A DNA stretch of 64,000 nucleotides from Ceratotherium simum simum (Eukaryota; Chordata; Mammalia; Perissodactyla; Rhinocerotidae), in contig NW_004454182.1 in assembly GCF_000283155.1 (NCBI RefSeq), positions 4,747,122 to 4,811,121 of the forward strand, in the 5' to 3' direction. The notes beneath the pieces are model-generated. The model did no database searches, was not told the origin of the DNA, and saw only the letters and a list, made by a program, of their open reading frames with translations. A program made the translations under genes and the position numbers. Below are positions 34,259-46,735 of this stretch, one piece after another. Within the stretch, counting starts at the first letter, position 1, and every line of letters begins with the position of its first letter.

Positions 34259-36360
34259 CCTTTGAGTCATAGAAGTGATGGGATTTTAAAAAGTTGTATA
34301 GAATATCCGTCCTATCTCAGCAGGGCTATAGCTAGACGGGATCAGGCAGTTATATTTTCTTGCATACTAAATATGAATTATCTTCCTTATGACTAAGAAC
34401 TCTTGAGACTTGACTAGCAAGGCATAGCGATGCAACTTTGACAGAAGTGGCAGATATAAAGCTTTACTTGAATGGTTGCATCTAATCTAATTACCAAGTG
34501 CTCGAGCCGTGCTATCACAAAAATGTCAGAATAAGAGACACATTTAGGATATTCTTTGGTAACACAACACTTTTATTGAGAAAGTTGTTTTAAAAATAAA
34601 TGTTACCTCTATTATTATGCTTAGAAGGAGTCTGTCATGAGAGAAGATCAACTGTATTCTCTTAAGTTTTCTTTGGCGGTTCACAGATACAGACATACAC
34701 ACACACACAGACACACAGACATACACAGTGTAGCATCAGCAAACACAAGGAATGGTAACCCTAGAATACTTCCCAACACTCTAACTCAGTCCCTGGGCCA
34801 CTATTTACCAACTTGAGTAGATAAGCATGAAAATTTCTCCCTAGTCAGTATATGGGAAACTCAGTGTCCAGAGATAGTTGTTTGCAGACTTACATTGCAA
34901 ACCAGGTCCATCATATAATTTAAAAATGTTTTATTCGGGTACAAACATCAAAGTGAGAGCCTATTTTTAAATATCTTATCAGATCATAATACAAAAGGCA
35001 ATTTAGGATGAGAAAGTTCACCAAAGGAAACTTTCAATGGTCAGAGAGAATCATTCCCTGGAGGCATAGAGCACTGGAGTAGAGCATCACCGAATCAGAT
35101 CAACGTAGCTTGATGGTCCTTGTTCATTGTAACATTGTCTGCAACACAGGGGATAGTCTTGAATAGGAAATAAGATTACCAGAAATGCTTTTCAGATTAA
35201 ATTATCCTGAAAACACGCTGCACATTAACCAAACATTACATTTTTATATATATTTTAAAAATGAGGGCTTGCAAAGTAGCAGGATCTTTATTGTGTTTCA
35301 TTTAGTAAAAATCGTGTAATTGTTTTAATTGAAGTATTTAAAGACGGAATACTAATATGCCTCTAATTTCGACTAGGGCTATAGTGTTTGAATTGACGAG
35401 AAGTTGGCATAGTCCCTGTCTAATTAGTCATGTAGACAAAAGAAGAAATGAAAAGCAAATTAGTAAAACAAAAGTTATGAACTTTAAATTCTCAATTTTG
35501 AGAACAGAATGGAAAAGTAACTGAAGAGAAAAAGAAATGGAAATCTTCCCCCAAAATCAGTGGTTGAAAAGCCAAATAATAGTGAATACCAGCGAGGGGT
35601 GATAAAAGTACCTTTGCTAAGTCAACAAAATATTGATAATCTAGAAAGTCAGTCATGATGAGGGGAAGATGTTGTTTTATTACACATTTCCATGCCCCCC
35701 CAATGCACAATAATATGAAGAAGAGTAAGAAAGGGGAAGAGACAAAATCCTGATGTTGCTCACTGCAAAATAATGATCATTAAGATATATAATAAAAAAT
35801 GCATTCCAAAATTATAGAAACTCATAGTGATGTCAAGTCTCAAAAATATAGAGAAAGTGCCACATGGATAATATATTAAATATGCAAATAATGTTTCAGA
35901 ATATGATTATGGCTATGAATATATTTTTAATATTTTCACATCTCAATATAAAAGGCAATATTATATTCAAGCATTCCATTATATTCTCACATAATTGCCT
36001 CAAATATTTTTTAAGTAGGCAGAGTATAAATAAGCAATCAAACATATATTTAATTAATATATTTATACTGTTGCAATCGAGGGATTTATGTAATAGTACG
36101 CCACTGATGTTCTTATTCGCATGCCTATTTGATCCCAAAGGAAAAGAAATATTTCACCAGAGTGTAGGCCTGAAGACTTATGTCCCTTATCCCTTATATT
36201 TCATTTTATGGGCAACTGTTAAGATGGAAGTAAAAAATAAAGTATATTTTGCTTGGTAAATATTTTGGAAAAGTTCCAAATCTTACACTTTTAAATTAAA
36301 TACATAGTACTTGTAATTTCATGTGAAGAATTTGATCAAATAAACATTTTTAAAGATATG
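34259..36360. other. Non-coding stretch, no gene recognised
   Basis: Contains a CA-repeat at 34690-34730. The AT-rich ORFs at 35864-36259 (131 codons) and 36138-35896 (80 codons, opposite strand) are mirror products with no domain. Confidence 0.4.
34690..34730. repeat. (CA)n microsatellite, interrupted
   Basis: 'acatacacacacacacag' followed by 'acacacagacatacacag'. Confidence 0.9.
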
Positions 36361-36900
36361 TCTGTGGAGGAGTGACTCCTAAGTGTTGGAAAGTGAAAAT
36401 CAATTCTTTCCTCATTATGTAAGTTGAAAGTGTTGGCCCAAGGTTAAGTTTAACATACAAACTGGAGTTGAAAGAGCCAAGAAATCATGAGTGTTCTGTA
36501 GATCTGAGGCAGAGAGAGAACAGGTAAAGAGAAAAGGCTCAATGGTAAGAATATAAGAGAAGTCACCATGCATAAACAAGGTCAAAGATAGGTCAAGTCT
36601 AATTCAGTTCCAGCTTGTATGTGTTCCATTGGAAACGCTTCTCCAATGCCCAGTGCCCAGGTGGGGACATGCCCCAAAAAGGACCAAACAGAGATGGGAA
36701 TCTAATATAAGGTTGTTAATAAGAAAGGAGAATCAGTTTCTATACCTGATGATTTACAGGATCCTTGAAAAGGGACAGAATATAAGGAAAGCAATGTCCG
36801 GGCAGCACTATCTACCTCTAGACACCTCTTGACACCTTAGAAGGAAAACTTCTCTCCATGTTTCCGTGAAGCCATGAACTTCCTTGAGCTTTTTTTATTT
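36361..36900. other. Unclassified block, possibly an old LTR
   Basis: Compositionally distinct from its AT-rich surroundings (for example 'gcccaggtggggacatgcccc' near 36656). It begins near 'tgtctgtggaggagtgactcc'. No family was recognised and the 67-codon ORF 36629-36832 has no domain. Confidence 0.25.
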
Positions 36901-37311
36901 AGAATTCTACACATCCTTTCATGATTTTTCAGCTTCATAGTCTCTCACGGCAAAGCAGTGTGGCAGAAATTAAGACAAAGAATAGCTCTTGCTGCTGTTA
37001 TGCTAATGACTCTCTTCTAAGTATTATCAAGTAGACAAGCAATTAAACTCTAAAGAGAAAAAAAATCAATTTTTACAGTTACTCAAGCCCCAACGTCACT
37101 GCTACCTATCTTTGCTCTTTCTCCTTGAGGTGGTGTTATTTTCTTGTTTGAGAAGAGTACATCTCCTTGTATGACAGAAATGAATGGGTGAAACAAGTGA
37201 TGTGGAGGCTTACCTTGCTGGGGAAATTTTAATAATCACAAAAGAAATTCACCAGCTCTAAGACATCTGATTTGTGTTATCAAATCACCCGTAAGACGTG
37301 TATACTTTCAT

Positions 37312-37590
37312 TGGAGTTGAAAACCGTTTTTGTGTGTGTGTGAGGAAGATTAGCCCTGAACTAACATCCAATGCCAATCCTCCTCTTTTTGCTGAGGAAG
37401 ACTGGCCCTGGGCTAACATCTGTCCCCATCTTCCTCTACTTTTTATATGGGACGCCATCACAGCATGGCTTGACAAGCCGTTTGTCGGTGTGCACCTGGG
37501 ATCCGAACCTGCAGACCCCCAGGCCGCCGAAGCAGAGCGCACGCACTTAACTGCTGCACCACCAGGCCGGCACCCCTGGAGTTGAAAACC
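37312..37590 (-). mobile_element. ERE SINE with 14-bp target-site duplication, antisense
   Basis: A perfect duplication 'tggagttgaaaacc' lies at 37312-37325 and 37577-37590. The SINE itself is 37326-37576, reading in reverse from tail to head (ends 'caccaggccggcacc'). Its A-tail has become a GT/TG run (gttttt-gtgtgtgtgtg). The ORFs at 37298-37585 and 37542-37285 are SINE artefacts. It forms an inverted pair with the ERE that starts 0.4 kb downstream. Confidence 0.95.
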
Positions 37591-37956
37591 TTTTAAAAGA
37601 CGTTAGGAAAAAAAGAGCTAGAACGTGTGATGGTCAAACATATCATATCAAGACTATGACTTAATTCATCTCTGGGGAATTTTATTTTCAATTTGTAGCA
37701 GAAACATGGAATAGATAGATCACTTGTCAATATTCCTTAATAGACGAAGGAAAGCTTAAGTGAGAACAAAAATGGAATTGGCAATACAATAAAGATGAGA
37801 GAGTAAGAATGAGCTCCATTTTGGATCACTGCAATTTATATTCATTAAAATCACTCAGCTTGATAAGCTAGCCTTTTTAAATACTAAGAACAAATTGTTA
37901 AAGAACTGTTATTATACTCTTGCCTAGTTAGATAATCAGTTCCATATTATTGAAAT

Positions 37957-38243
37957 AGAAATAGCAACCTGGGGGCCAGCCCGGTGGTGTAGCAGTTAAG
38001 TCCACGAGCTCCGCTTCGGCAGCCCAGGGTTTGCCAGTTCAGATCCTGGGCATGGACCTACTCACCGCTCATCCAGCCATGCTGAGGCAGCGTCCCGCAT
38101 AGAGGAACTAGAAGAATACACAACTATGACATACAACTATATACTGGGGCTTTGGGTAGAAAAAAATGTAAAAAAGAAGGAAGATTAGCAACAGATGTTA
38201 GCTTAGGGCCAATCTTCCTCAGAAAAAAAAAAAAAGAAATAGC
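37957..38243 (+). mobile_element. ERE SINE with 9-bp target-site duplication, sense
   Basis: Duplication 'agaaatagc' at 37957-37965 and 38235-38243. The body starts 'gggggccagcccggtgg', has the pol III A-box (tagcagttaag) and a B-box-like gttcagatcc, then the 'aactatgacatacaactatatactgggg' variant middle and an A-tail. This body variant is shared with the ERE at 48.4 kb but not with those at 10.5, 15.3 and 47.6 kb. Confidence 0.94.
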
Positions 38244-38674
38244 GTTCTGGATTTGATTGAATATCTGACTTTGTGGCTCGTGCAAGTAGTAATGATGCAG
38301 GGTTCCAAGGGTTAATTCTTGAGTGGTCTAGCATGTTCACAGACTTGTGTGGTCTGGAATCTAAACCCAGTCTTGGTAAGTTTCATGGGAAGTCAGATAA
38401 AAGAGTATGGATTAATCCAAGGGGGTGAATTATTTAAAAACTCATTTTTGACTGACAGTGGATCAGTCTGGATATCTGTATATAAGGCAGACTCAGTATT
38501 TGGTGATTGAATTTTCTGGTTCAAGGTAACTTTAGACATAGCAAGCATAACTTTCATTACAGAGCTACTATTTCTCTTTTATCAGTAGTTATATGCATTG
38601 GTTCGACATGAAACATCCCTGTGAGAATAAAAGGTAGAATTGAAAACCATGTGCATTTGTTCATCCTATGTGTT

Positions 38675-39225
38675 TGTAGGGGAGAAGAATTTGCTACCCC
38701 CAAATGTGTCTCCTTGGCTTGATTATTTTTAAGAACAAAAGACTCGGGAAGAAATTTTGACCTTCCCCCAACTGCCTAAAAGAATTTAAGATAGAAGGCC
38801 TGTCCCAGGAAGGAGCTAATATAATAGATAACTATAGTATAATATGAACTATGTGTGGTATACAGGAAGGAACCCAGCAAGGCCCATTTGGTCAAAGTCC
38901 TCTCGATGTCTCTTGTCTTTGCAAGATATGGCAAACATCTGTTTACCAAACATTTGCTTCTCCATCTCCGTGTGAATTGCCTTCACCCCCTTTGAAGTTG
39001 CAAACCACTACCCCCAACATCCTCCCTTGTCTTTAGCTAAAGATGGTATTTAAGATGGTGGCTTTGGCCATTTTGGCAAATTACTCAGTTTTCCTGGGTT
39101 TCTCCTATGTACATATGTTATAAATTTGTTTGATTTACTTGTGTTATTCTGTCTCATGTCAGTTTAATTCTTAGACCAGCCAGAAGAACCTAGGAGGGTA
39201 GAGGAATATTTCTTCCTTCCCTAGA
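38675..39225 (+). mobile_element. Solo LTR of an endogenous retrovirus
   Basis: Starts 'tgtaggggagaagaatttgc' and ends '…gagggtagaggaatatttc…ccctaga', with 'tgtt' on both flanks (38671-38674 and 39226-39229) as a possible 4-bp duplication. Internal blocks such as 'ctcatgtcagtttaattc' and 'agaccagccagaagaacc' are those of an LTR family common in carnivore and horse genomes. The last base of the terminal CA has changed. There is no internal viral sequence. The 61-codon ORF 38851-39036 is not viral protein that I can recognise. The family name is not claimed. Confidence 0.65.
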
Positions 39226-39524
39226 TGTTCATTACTGAAGGTTTCCAACTGAACCTTGTTTTCATTTATTCTTTTACATCTAATATGAGGAGGCATTGTT
39301 ATTACCTCCATTGTTAAGATAACAGATCTACCTGAGACTCCTCAGCCAGAACAGAAAGAGCCTCTCCATCAAGATATATCTTCTCACTTAGCATTCAGTT
39401 ATTTTTTCCTGTAATATTCTCCTATTTTACCTTGAAAGTAGCCTACAAACTTTTGTGACTTAATCAAAGGAAATTTCAACATATGCACTGGGCAGTAAAG
39501 CCTAGAGGAGAAACATGGGGTGTT

Positions 39525-39880
39525 TTTAACACATTCATTCATTCACCCGTCTTCTTAGAGACATGTATTGGCTGCTTACTCTGTGGTAGACACTATTCCA
39601 TTTGCTGGTGACTAAAAAAAAAAAAATTGAATAAGCCACAAATAACTTTCAAAGAGGATCAACTTTTTTTGAGCTATAAATAAAATAGTTTAAATCAGCA
39701 AACATTTTTAACTTTGGATCAAACCTCGTTGAGCATGGAACAACATATATGCCAGGTTCAGGGAGATAATAGAAGCCAAGGCATTTGGGAAAATAGTGAA
39801 TTAACATTTGTTTAACAGCCATTTATTGGTGCCTGCTTTGTCTTGGTCAAGGTGCTAAATGCTCAGGTTAAAAAAATAAG
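39525..39880 (-). mobile_element. L2 LINE tail fragments, antisense
   Basis: 'cattcattcattcacccg…ggctgcttactctgtggtagacactattcc' at 39528-39605, and 'catttattggtgcctgctttg' at 39820-39860, both match the complement of the L2 3' tail. They may be two insertions or one copy with an insertion. Confidence 0.45.
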
Positions 39881-41487
39881 TTAAAAACAAAATTGACTTG
39901 AAAAATTTGTATTGTTCCTAAATTTGACATCTCTGGAAGCTAATTTAAGTAGAAAATAGGTTGTATGTATTATCCCTAAGCATGATTCTCTAAAATTTCT
40001 ATGTCTCAAATAATAAGTGTGAAAATACTATTAAATGTAGTCTAACTGAACAATATGGTCCTACCCTCAATTACTGGCTAACACTTCTCTATTTACAAGT
40101 TGCTGGAAATACTTGCACATAAAAAATTCTATTACAAATACAGCATTCAATGTGAAAAGACATTTTTTTTCCAGTGCTCCTTCTCATTGTTTCTGGGAGA
40201 AAGCTTTAATTAAATGTTGATGTGTTGATGGTCTTTAACACATCTTAAGAAAGCATTAGCCATAGCAATTTCCACAAGTATGGGGCAGGAGCTAGAGAAG
40301 AACCAACTAAAAGAACCTAAATCCAATCAGAGAGTGTGTGTGTATGTGCCCGGCTGGGGGGGCAGGAGGGGGGCGGACAAGAGGTAGGGTAACTTCTCAC
40401 ATACTTGCTATAAATGTACTCCCTGTACTCTGCATGCTGTGACACTCTGTGCACGTATGATTTTATTTATTTCTAATGCCAGCTATATGTCTTATAGCAT
40501 AGTTATCAAACTCCATGATTTTCATAATTTTATTTTGCTCTGCCTTTTCAGTTCCAGCTATACACCCAAAAGTATTGCACTGATTTTTGATCAGATTTTA
40601 ATTTGAAGCCCGATTCCTAGGCACTTGGCATTTTTTCAAAGTTTTACTGTTACTCAATTATGAAACTTTTCAGAATAAAAACCCTGACATCCAAATCAGA
40701 AAGACACAAAGATGACACTTCTCATGTATAGAGTTAAATAATAGAGTAGACATGAGGTTGCCAGATTGTGCAACTAAAAATAGATACTACATGGGGCATA
40801 GTTATACTAAAAAATTGTTATCTGTAACTCAAATTTAACTGGGCATCCTGTATTTTATCTGGCAATCCTAAGTACAGAACTGAATGAAATACAAAATTAG
40901 GATAAGTAGACCATGCATTAATTCTCCTGACCATACACAAAACTACCAAAAGGAAAGTTACTAATTCATTAATATGAGTTTATTCTTATATATTGAATTA
41001 GATCTCCAACTAAGAATTGTAATACATCAAAAAGCCGTATATTGAAGAGTCACAACGTGAGATTAACTACCTTAAATTGCTTTCAATGACAGAAAAGAGG
41101 CCAGGGCTTATTCACAGGAAGCTTTCCATAATAAACTAGAAAAATCATATCACCTGCATGTTTAAGTAAATAAGATTTGGCCTGCATTTTGAAAAATGTA
41201 ATTTCATTATTGGAAAAATAACTATTAGAAAATGAGCTGGAATGGTCATCAGAGGAGGGAAGTATAGTCAATTTTTCTTTTATTCTTTATTTTTGAATTT
41301 CTCTATTTTTAAAAATACTTCAAAAATCAAAAATCTAGTGAAAAAGACGAGATGAAGAAGAAAAAACATTACACACTAAGAATTATTTAAGTATATACAC
41401 CTGGTTCTAATAACAATAGACAATTAAGTATATCCTTTACTTTAAATTTTTATCCTTTAATACTTTAGAAACTAAAAAGCAAAGAAT
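39881..41487. other. Non-coding stretch with one G-rich tract
   Basis: No gene recognised. The G-rich tract at 40334-40388 is listed separately. Confidence 0.4.
40334..40388. repeat. TG run followed by G-rich tract
   Basis: A (tg)n stretch, then 'cccggctgggggggcaggagg', then a six-G run and a later GGG. It has several G runs on the plus strand, but the last loop would be long, so a stable quadruplex is uncertain. Confidence 0.6.
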
Positions 41488-41489
41488 TT

Positions 41490-41715
41490 GAACCAAGATT
41501 GTTTAAATGCTAGTCCCAGACTTACCATTTCCTAGTTGTGTCTCTTTGGGCAAATTAATCATCTTTTTATGCTCCAGTTTCTTTATCTGTAAAGTGGGGA
41601 TAGTAACATTATCTCATTCAAAGTGTTGTTTTGAGCATTAAATGAGTGAATATGAAACGCCTGACTCATGGTAAGGGCTATATAAGTGTTAATGGCAGTT
41701 TTTCTTGTTATTCTT
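41490..41715 (+). mobile_element. MIR SINE, sense
   Basis: 'gtcccagacttaccatttcctag', 'gtctctttgggcaaattaatc', 'cagtttctttatctgtaaagtggg' and 'ttttgagcattaaatgag' follow the MIR consensus order. Confidence 0.78.
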
Positions 41716-41989
41716 ATTTATGTGTATAAGGCTTTGTTTGTTTTTAGCTCCATTTTGCTTTAGCTCCATTGAGCTAGAGGTTGCCTGATCCAGACGTTAA
41801 GATACCCCAAGTTGCTGCTGGACCTTTTTGGAACAAACCCAGTGAGAAGTTGTGGTAATGGGAAAGCCCTAGAAAGAGAAATAAGAATAAGCACTACCAT
41901 TTCAAAAGTCTCCTTTAAAAGATTGTTAGCAAGTGCCGCAAACAGCTGCTTAGCTGCCAGTAACAACTTCCTATTTCTGGTAGACTTGA

Positions 41990-42362
41990 AATACAAACAG
42001 CAAGCTCTCTATAACAAAATACCATAGCCTGGGTGACTTAAACAACAGACATTTGCGTCTCACAGTTGTGGACACTGAGGAGTCCAAGATCAAGGTGCCA
42101 GCAGATTCGGTTCTTGGTGAGGGCCCTCTTCCTGGCTTGCACCCGGCCGCCTTCTGGCTGTATCCCCACACAGGGAAGAGAGAACACTCTGGTGTCTCTT
42201 CCTTTTCTTTTATGTGCACTAATCCCATCATGGGGCTGCACCCTCACAACTTCGGCTAACCCTAATTAATTCCCAAAGGCCCCACTTGCTAATACCATCA
42301 TATTGGAGGGTAGGTCTTCAACATACAAATTTTGGTGGTACCCAAACATTCAGTCCATAACA
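41990..42362 (-). mobile_element. Solo LTR, MLT1 type (ERVL-MaLR), antisense
   Basis: 'ataacaaaataccatagcctggg', 'ccaagatcaaggtgccagcag', 'ggccgccttctggctgtatcc', 'tggtgtctcttcc', 'cccaaaggccccacttgc' and 'cattcagtccataaca' are the exact reverse-complement order of an MLT1 LTR. The other MLT1 (31449-31934) is in the opposite orientation. The six short ORFs on both strands here (41971-42269) are spurious. Confidence 0.9.
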
Positions 42363-43997
42363 CAAGCCAATGTTATTTTGACTGAATATGTTCGTACTAA
42401 ACACCTTGTGCGTACAAATCCTGACTGGGAATGCCATCCTCCAAAAGAGTGCCGATATCAGAGAGCCCTTGCCTTTCAAAAATCTTTGCTTCATTTCTTC
42501 ATAAACAGTTGTAACCTCCAGTGTTTTTTTTTTCCTACCTGCCCCCTCCCTATTTATTTTCTTCTCAAAATTAAAAGTGAAAAGGGAGAATGATCCTCAG
42601 AAAGTGATCGGAAACAGCAGTAACATATTATAAGTGGATTTGGTCCACTGTTACATTCTTTTCTATTATCATATCAGTATTGCCTTGAAAAGATGGCATA
42701 TGGCAGAGAGGAAAATGACTCACAACTGAATGTGCAATCCAGCTGTGTGTATGTGATTTGTCTTCATATGGGGTTAAAAATAAATTCCTGATCCAATTTA
42801 AACTTTATAGAGAAATATGTTTACCTGTGTAGCAGATGCACATAGTATCTATTTTTTATCTGAACACATAGATTTTTTTTTCTTGATAGTTACAGGATTT
42901 TAAGACTAATTTAATAAGTGGATGAGAGAAATGAGTTTAATTTAAATTGAAAATGAAGATTTGATCAGATTAATTATTAGATTTCTCACATGGATGGTGA
43001 TCTAGCAAAATATGATGTATAATTAAATCCACATGGAAACAAAATATTTATCACCCTTTTATAATTGATTTAGGTGATATAATCATAGAATAAAAAGACC
43101 AAATGCAAATAGGTGAATACGCTTTTATTAATAGCATACTATTTTTAAAATATTAAAAGTATATATCATTTAATATTAAAGTGAAAGATTATTATTTCAA
43201 AATAGTGTTTTTCTGAGTGATCTCTATAAAAGTATCTGTAAGAATTTCATGAATATCTTATGATAGGATTACATAATTGAACCTTAGATTTAAAGTATAT
43301 TCATGTTTAGAGAATTTTAATGTATAATGGAATAAAAAATCATTTTCTTAGTTCTAGAGAAAACTGCTTTTTTGCTTGTTTGGTATACTATGTTTATTGG
43401 AACTATCCTTTAAAGTAAAATATTGAAAAACTAAAAGAATACTGCATTAGAAGTAAATATTCAACTGGAATGTAATTAGATTGAATTTTCCCCTTCATTA
43501 AGCACAGGGACAAATCAGATGTGCATTTTCATTTAAAAAGTTTGTTATAGGGAAAACACGTAAATGTAATTATAAGCATTCATTAATTTATCTTTGATTT
43601 CTTGCCATTCTGCATACATGTCCAATTTCACATCTATGCAGGCCATTATCTTGAATTGAATTTCTGCTTTAGGGAATATGGATCATAATTATATTTGCAA
43701 GGCTTTCTGTCACTTACAGGCAAATGTCCATAAAGGTAACATTGATGTTTAGTCACCAAAATCGTTGAAAATAAGGCAGTTAATGAAGTGAGTGACTATG
43801 TAGGAATCCTTTTGAAGTTACTGAATAAGATTTGTGATTTATCATTATGAGTCACTTTTTAAATGTACTGTGGGATCCCATGTGACAAGACCTGGATTAA
43901 AACTGATTCAATAGATAATAACAAGAATATTACTTTTTAAGTCAAATCGGCCAAATATGTTGTTTTCAAACTAGAATATCTAAATGTTCTTGGAAAG
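42363..43997. other. AT-rich non-coding stretch
   Basis: No gene recognised. The 96-codon ORF 42303-42593 begins inside the MLT1 LTR and has no domain. Confidence 0.4.
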
Positions 43998-44105
43998 TGC
44001 TATCTACTTGAGGGCAGAGAATATGTCTTTTACTTTGGCCTTAGTATAACTTAATAAAATGTCAAGGCCCAGGATAGGTGATCAATAAATGCTTTTTGAA
44101 AGAAA
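43998..44105 (+). mobile_element. L2 LINE 3' tail, sense
   Basis: 'cttgagggcagagaatatgtc', then 'gtcaaggcccaggataggtgatcaataaatgctttttg', matches the L2 end (gagggcagggacc … gtaggcgctcaataaatg). Confidence 0.55.
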
Positions 44106-44259
44106 AATGCCACAGACTTAAAAAAAAATAACCATTATTTTCCCAAACACTGCTGTTAAGCTTTTTTAACTGAATGTGAGTTCAAACTATCCATGTCTCA
44201 TTAATCTGGGTACCCCTTTCTTCCCTAGCAACAGTTCTTTTAGTCAAAATACTTCAGCA

Positions 44260-44420
44260 AGTAATAATTGATGAGCAAAATAAATATGATCACTGTCTTC
44301 AAAAAACTTATACTCTAGTCACATTAATCAAATAAGTACTTAAACGAGTATATAAGCACAAAATGTTGTAAGTTCTTGAAGGAAAATGACAAGTTCTATA
44401 AGAGGGTATTATGATACGTA
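44260..44420 (-). mobile_element. L2 LINE fragment, antisense
   Basis: 'gtcttcaaaaaacttatactc' and 'aaatgttgtaagttcttgaagg' resemble the complement of the L2 3' UTR just inside the tail. Confidence 0.4.
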
Positions 44421-44549
44421 TGTCCTGCTACCACCTACATAAAATTTTCAAAAGCAAACCACAAAAATAATATCTTTATTCATTGATCCTACATATATAA
44501 GAGGAAAAAAAAATATGTCTGGTAATGATACATGCTAAAGAAAATCAGA

Positions 44550-45085
44550 GCTTGACAGCAGTTAAAGTGGTAAAAACAGATTTTATTCAGGAACTATTGC
44601 TATAGGGGAAAAGAGACCTCAGTACAGAATTGGGCTCAATGCTGAATACAACAAGCACAAATGGGGATTTATAGCCAAGGAGCAGGTTGGGGAGTCAATG
44701 GATAAAAAATTACTAAGAGGAAACATCAAGGAGATTCTGGTTAAACTGACTTGACAGGATTCTTGCTGAACGCAGGCCAGGGTGATCAGCCATCACTTAA
44801 GAGATTGTGAGAGGTGAGAAATGTGACCGGATATCGAGGGTGACCACACATCCAGGGTAGGGGATTCTGCCTAAACTAATTTAGCGGGATTTTGGCTAAA
44901 ATTGGGCCATCCAAAGATCGGCATGAAAATCCAAAAGTTGAGGCCTAGTTGAGAAGAGAGTTCAGAGAAGCCTGACTAAAGTTTAGTCAAGAGGAGAGTC
45001 TTGGTCATACATACCAGCATTGGGTAGTTCTGCTTCTGTGGAAGCAGGATGAGGGAAGGAATGAAGAGTTTGACCTTAGCTGTAT
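44550..45085 (-). mobile_element. LTR-like block (probable endogenous retroviral LTR), antisense
   Basis: About 530 bp with internal near-repeats: 'aaactgacttgacaggattcttgctgaa' and 'aaactaatttagcgggattttggctaaa'. The segment 'gattttattcagg' near 44580 gives AATAAA on the minus strand, which suggests a minus orientation. Boundaries and family are uncertain. No gag, pol or env remnant was seen. Confidence 0.5.
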
Positions 45086-46469
45086 TTGCAAAGTTATATG
45101 AAAAAGAAAACTGAAGCAGACATCATAAAATGTTAACTTTTGTTGAATATAGGTAGTAGTATCTGTTGTATTATTTAGTGCATGTTTGAGATATTTTGCA
45201 ACATACAGATTCTCTTTTAAGAAACAGATGTTCTTTGAGCTGAGATCTGAAGGATGGTAGAAAGGACTTGAGAGGAGAGCCGATGGTGGGGGTGGGGGTC
45301 AAGAGAAAGCATTACGGGGTAGCATTACTCAATGCTGTGCAACAGGGGAATTAAGCTGTGAGAAATAAGACAGCTTAGGTGTATTTAGAGGTGTATATAT
45401 GTGTATGTGTGGGTACAGAAATATATTTACATATCATTTATCATATATGTGCTTCCTACTTCTTTCATAAAAGTTTTTGATGAACTTCTCAGCTTAAATT
45501 ATCAAAGAAATGCTCCCTAAAAGGTTTACTGGCACAATAAATCTATAGCATTAATTATACGCAATCTAAATGGTGAATTAATCATTTTAAGAGCTTGAAT
45601 TTAGTAAGAACAAACATTATATTAATTAGAGAAATACCAACTCTGCACTTTCACAAACTGAAGTGTGAAAATCAAAGCATCACTAGAGTCATTCTTTGTA
45701 GTTGATCGTTTCTTCACGTTGATGGGATTTTCTTTGTTCTATAATTTTCCACTCTGATGTAGAATTAATTGATTGCCTCTAATTATCATTGAGGTAATAC
45801 AGTCATGGTTAGAAGACAGTTTCTGAATCAATTATTCTCTTTCAAACTTTTTTACATGATGTGGAATTCCTTTCATCTAGAATGTAGGATTTGTCATTGC
45901 TTAAAGTCTAAGTTGCCACGATCAAAATCTGTTTTTTAAAAATTTTGATAAATCTACCTATAATTGAGAATAGAACACATCTAATACATGCATAGTAGAA
46001 TGGGCTTTAAAGTATATTTAAGGTTATACATTCTCACATATTCTATAATTTTATCTTAAAGACATTATTAATCACCAAATTGCAAGTAACTTATAGAAGT
46101 CATCCGGATTCGAAGTGGATCTATCTTGGAAAAAGCTTTATTAAAGCTTTATTATAACCTTCAATTTATAAATTTTAAAAGATAATTAGTTGACATTACT
46201 GACACACTGTTGATGATTTTTAAAGAAAAAAATAACACTTTCTCACCCTATTATCTCCTAATTAGTTAATTAGTTAAATGTGCTTATAGATATGAGCTCT
46301 ATTCATCTGGCTGGTCACCTGAGATTCCAAATAAATTTCTAAAATACATACTTTTAAATCCAATAAATGACTTTCAGTTTATAAGAAAAAGAAAACATAG
46401 ATGATGCATAGTAATGTAAGGCAGTCTTTCGTAAGGACACCGTTGTGTAAGTGGCCAGCTATAGGATTA
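45086..46469. other. Non-coding stretch with an L2-like scrap
   Basis: 45225-45300 ('gttctttgagctgagatctgaagg') resembles the L2 complement. 46135-46155 has a short 'aaagctttatt' duplication. Nothing else was recognised. Confidence 0.4.
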
Positions 46470-46735
46470 AGTGGCAAGATGGGACTCAAGAGTCAGGTGC
46501 TCTGTCTTATCCTCACCGTGCAGTTTTTCTGCATTTTGTGAGAAGCAGCAGCTCTGCTATTTACCCCATAACCTGGAGTCAACACTAACCTCTCCAAGCC
46601 CTGTTTCCACACCTGTGAGATAGGGACCTCCCCTGTCTCACGGTGGTATTGGAAGGAGTCAGTGGGAAGACATGTATAAATCAGCGAGTTCACTCCAGTG
46701 TCTGACAGACGGAAGGTGCTCAGTCTGTGTTATTT
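46470..46735 (+). mobile_element. MIR SINE, sense, diverged
   Basis: 'gactcaagagtcaggtgctctg', 'gagtcaacactaacctctccaagccctg', 'cacacctgtgagatagggacc' and 'cagacggaaggtgctcagtc' follow MIR head to tail. Confidence 0.55.

Noticed and set aside
35864..36259. 131-codon ORF
   Set aside because: Very AT-rich and Ile/Phe/Asn-rich, with an overlapping 80-codon ORF on the other strand and no motifs. It is consistent with chance.
31449..42362. A provirus bounded by the two MLT1 LTRs
   Set aside because: They are in opposite orientations, about 10 kb apart, and the DNA between them is L2, ERE, an unrelated LTR and unassigned sequence. No gag, pol or env relic was seen.
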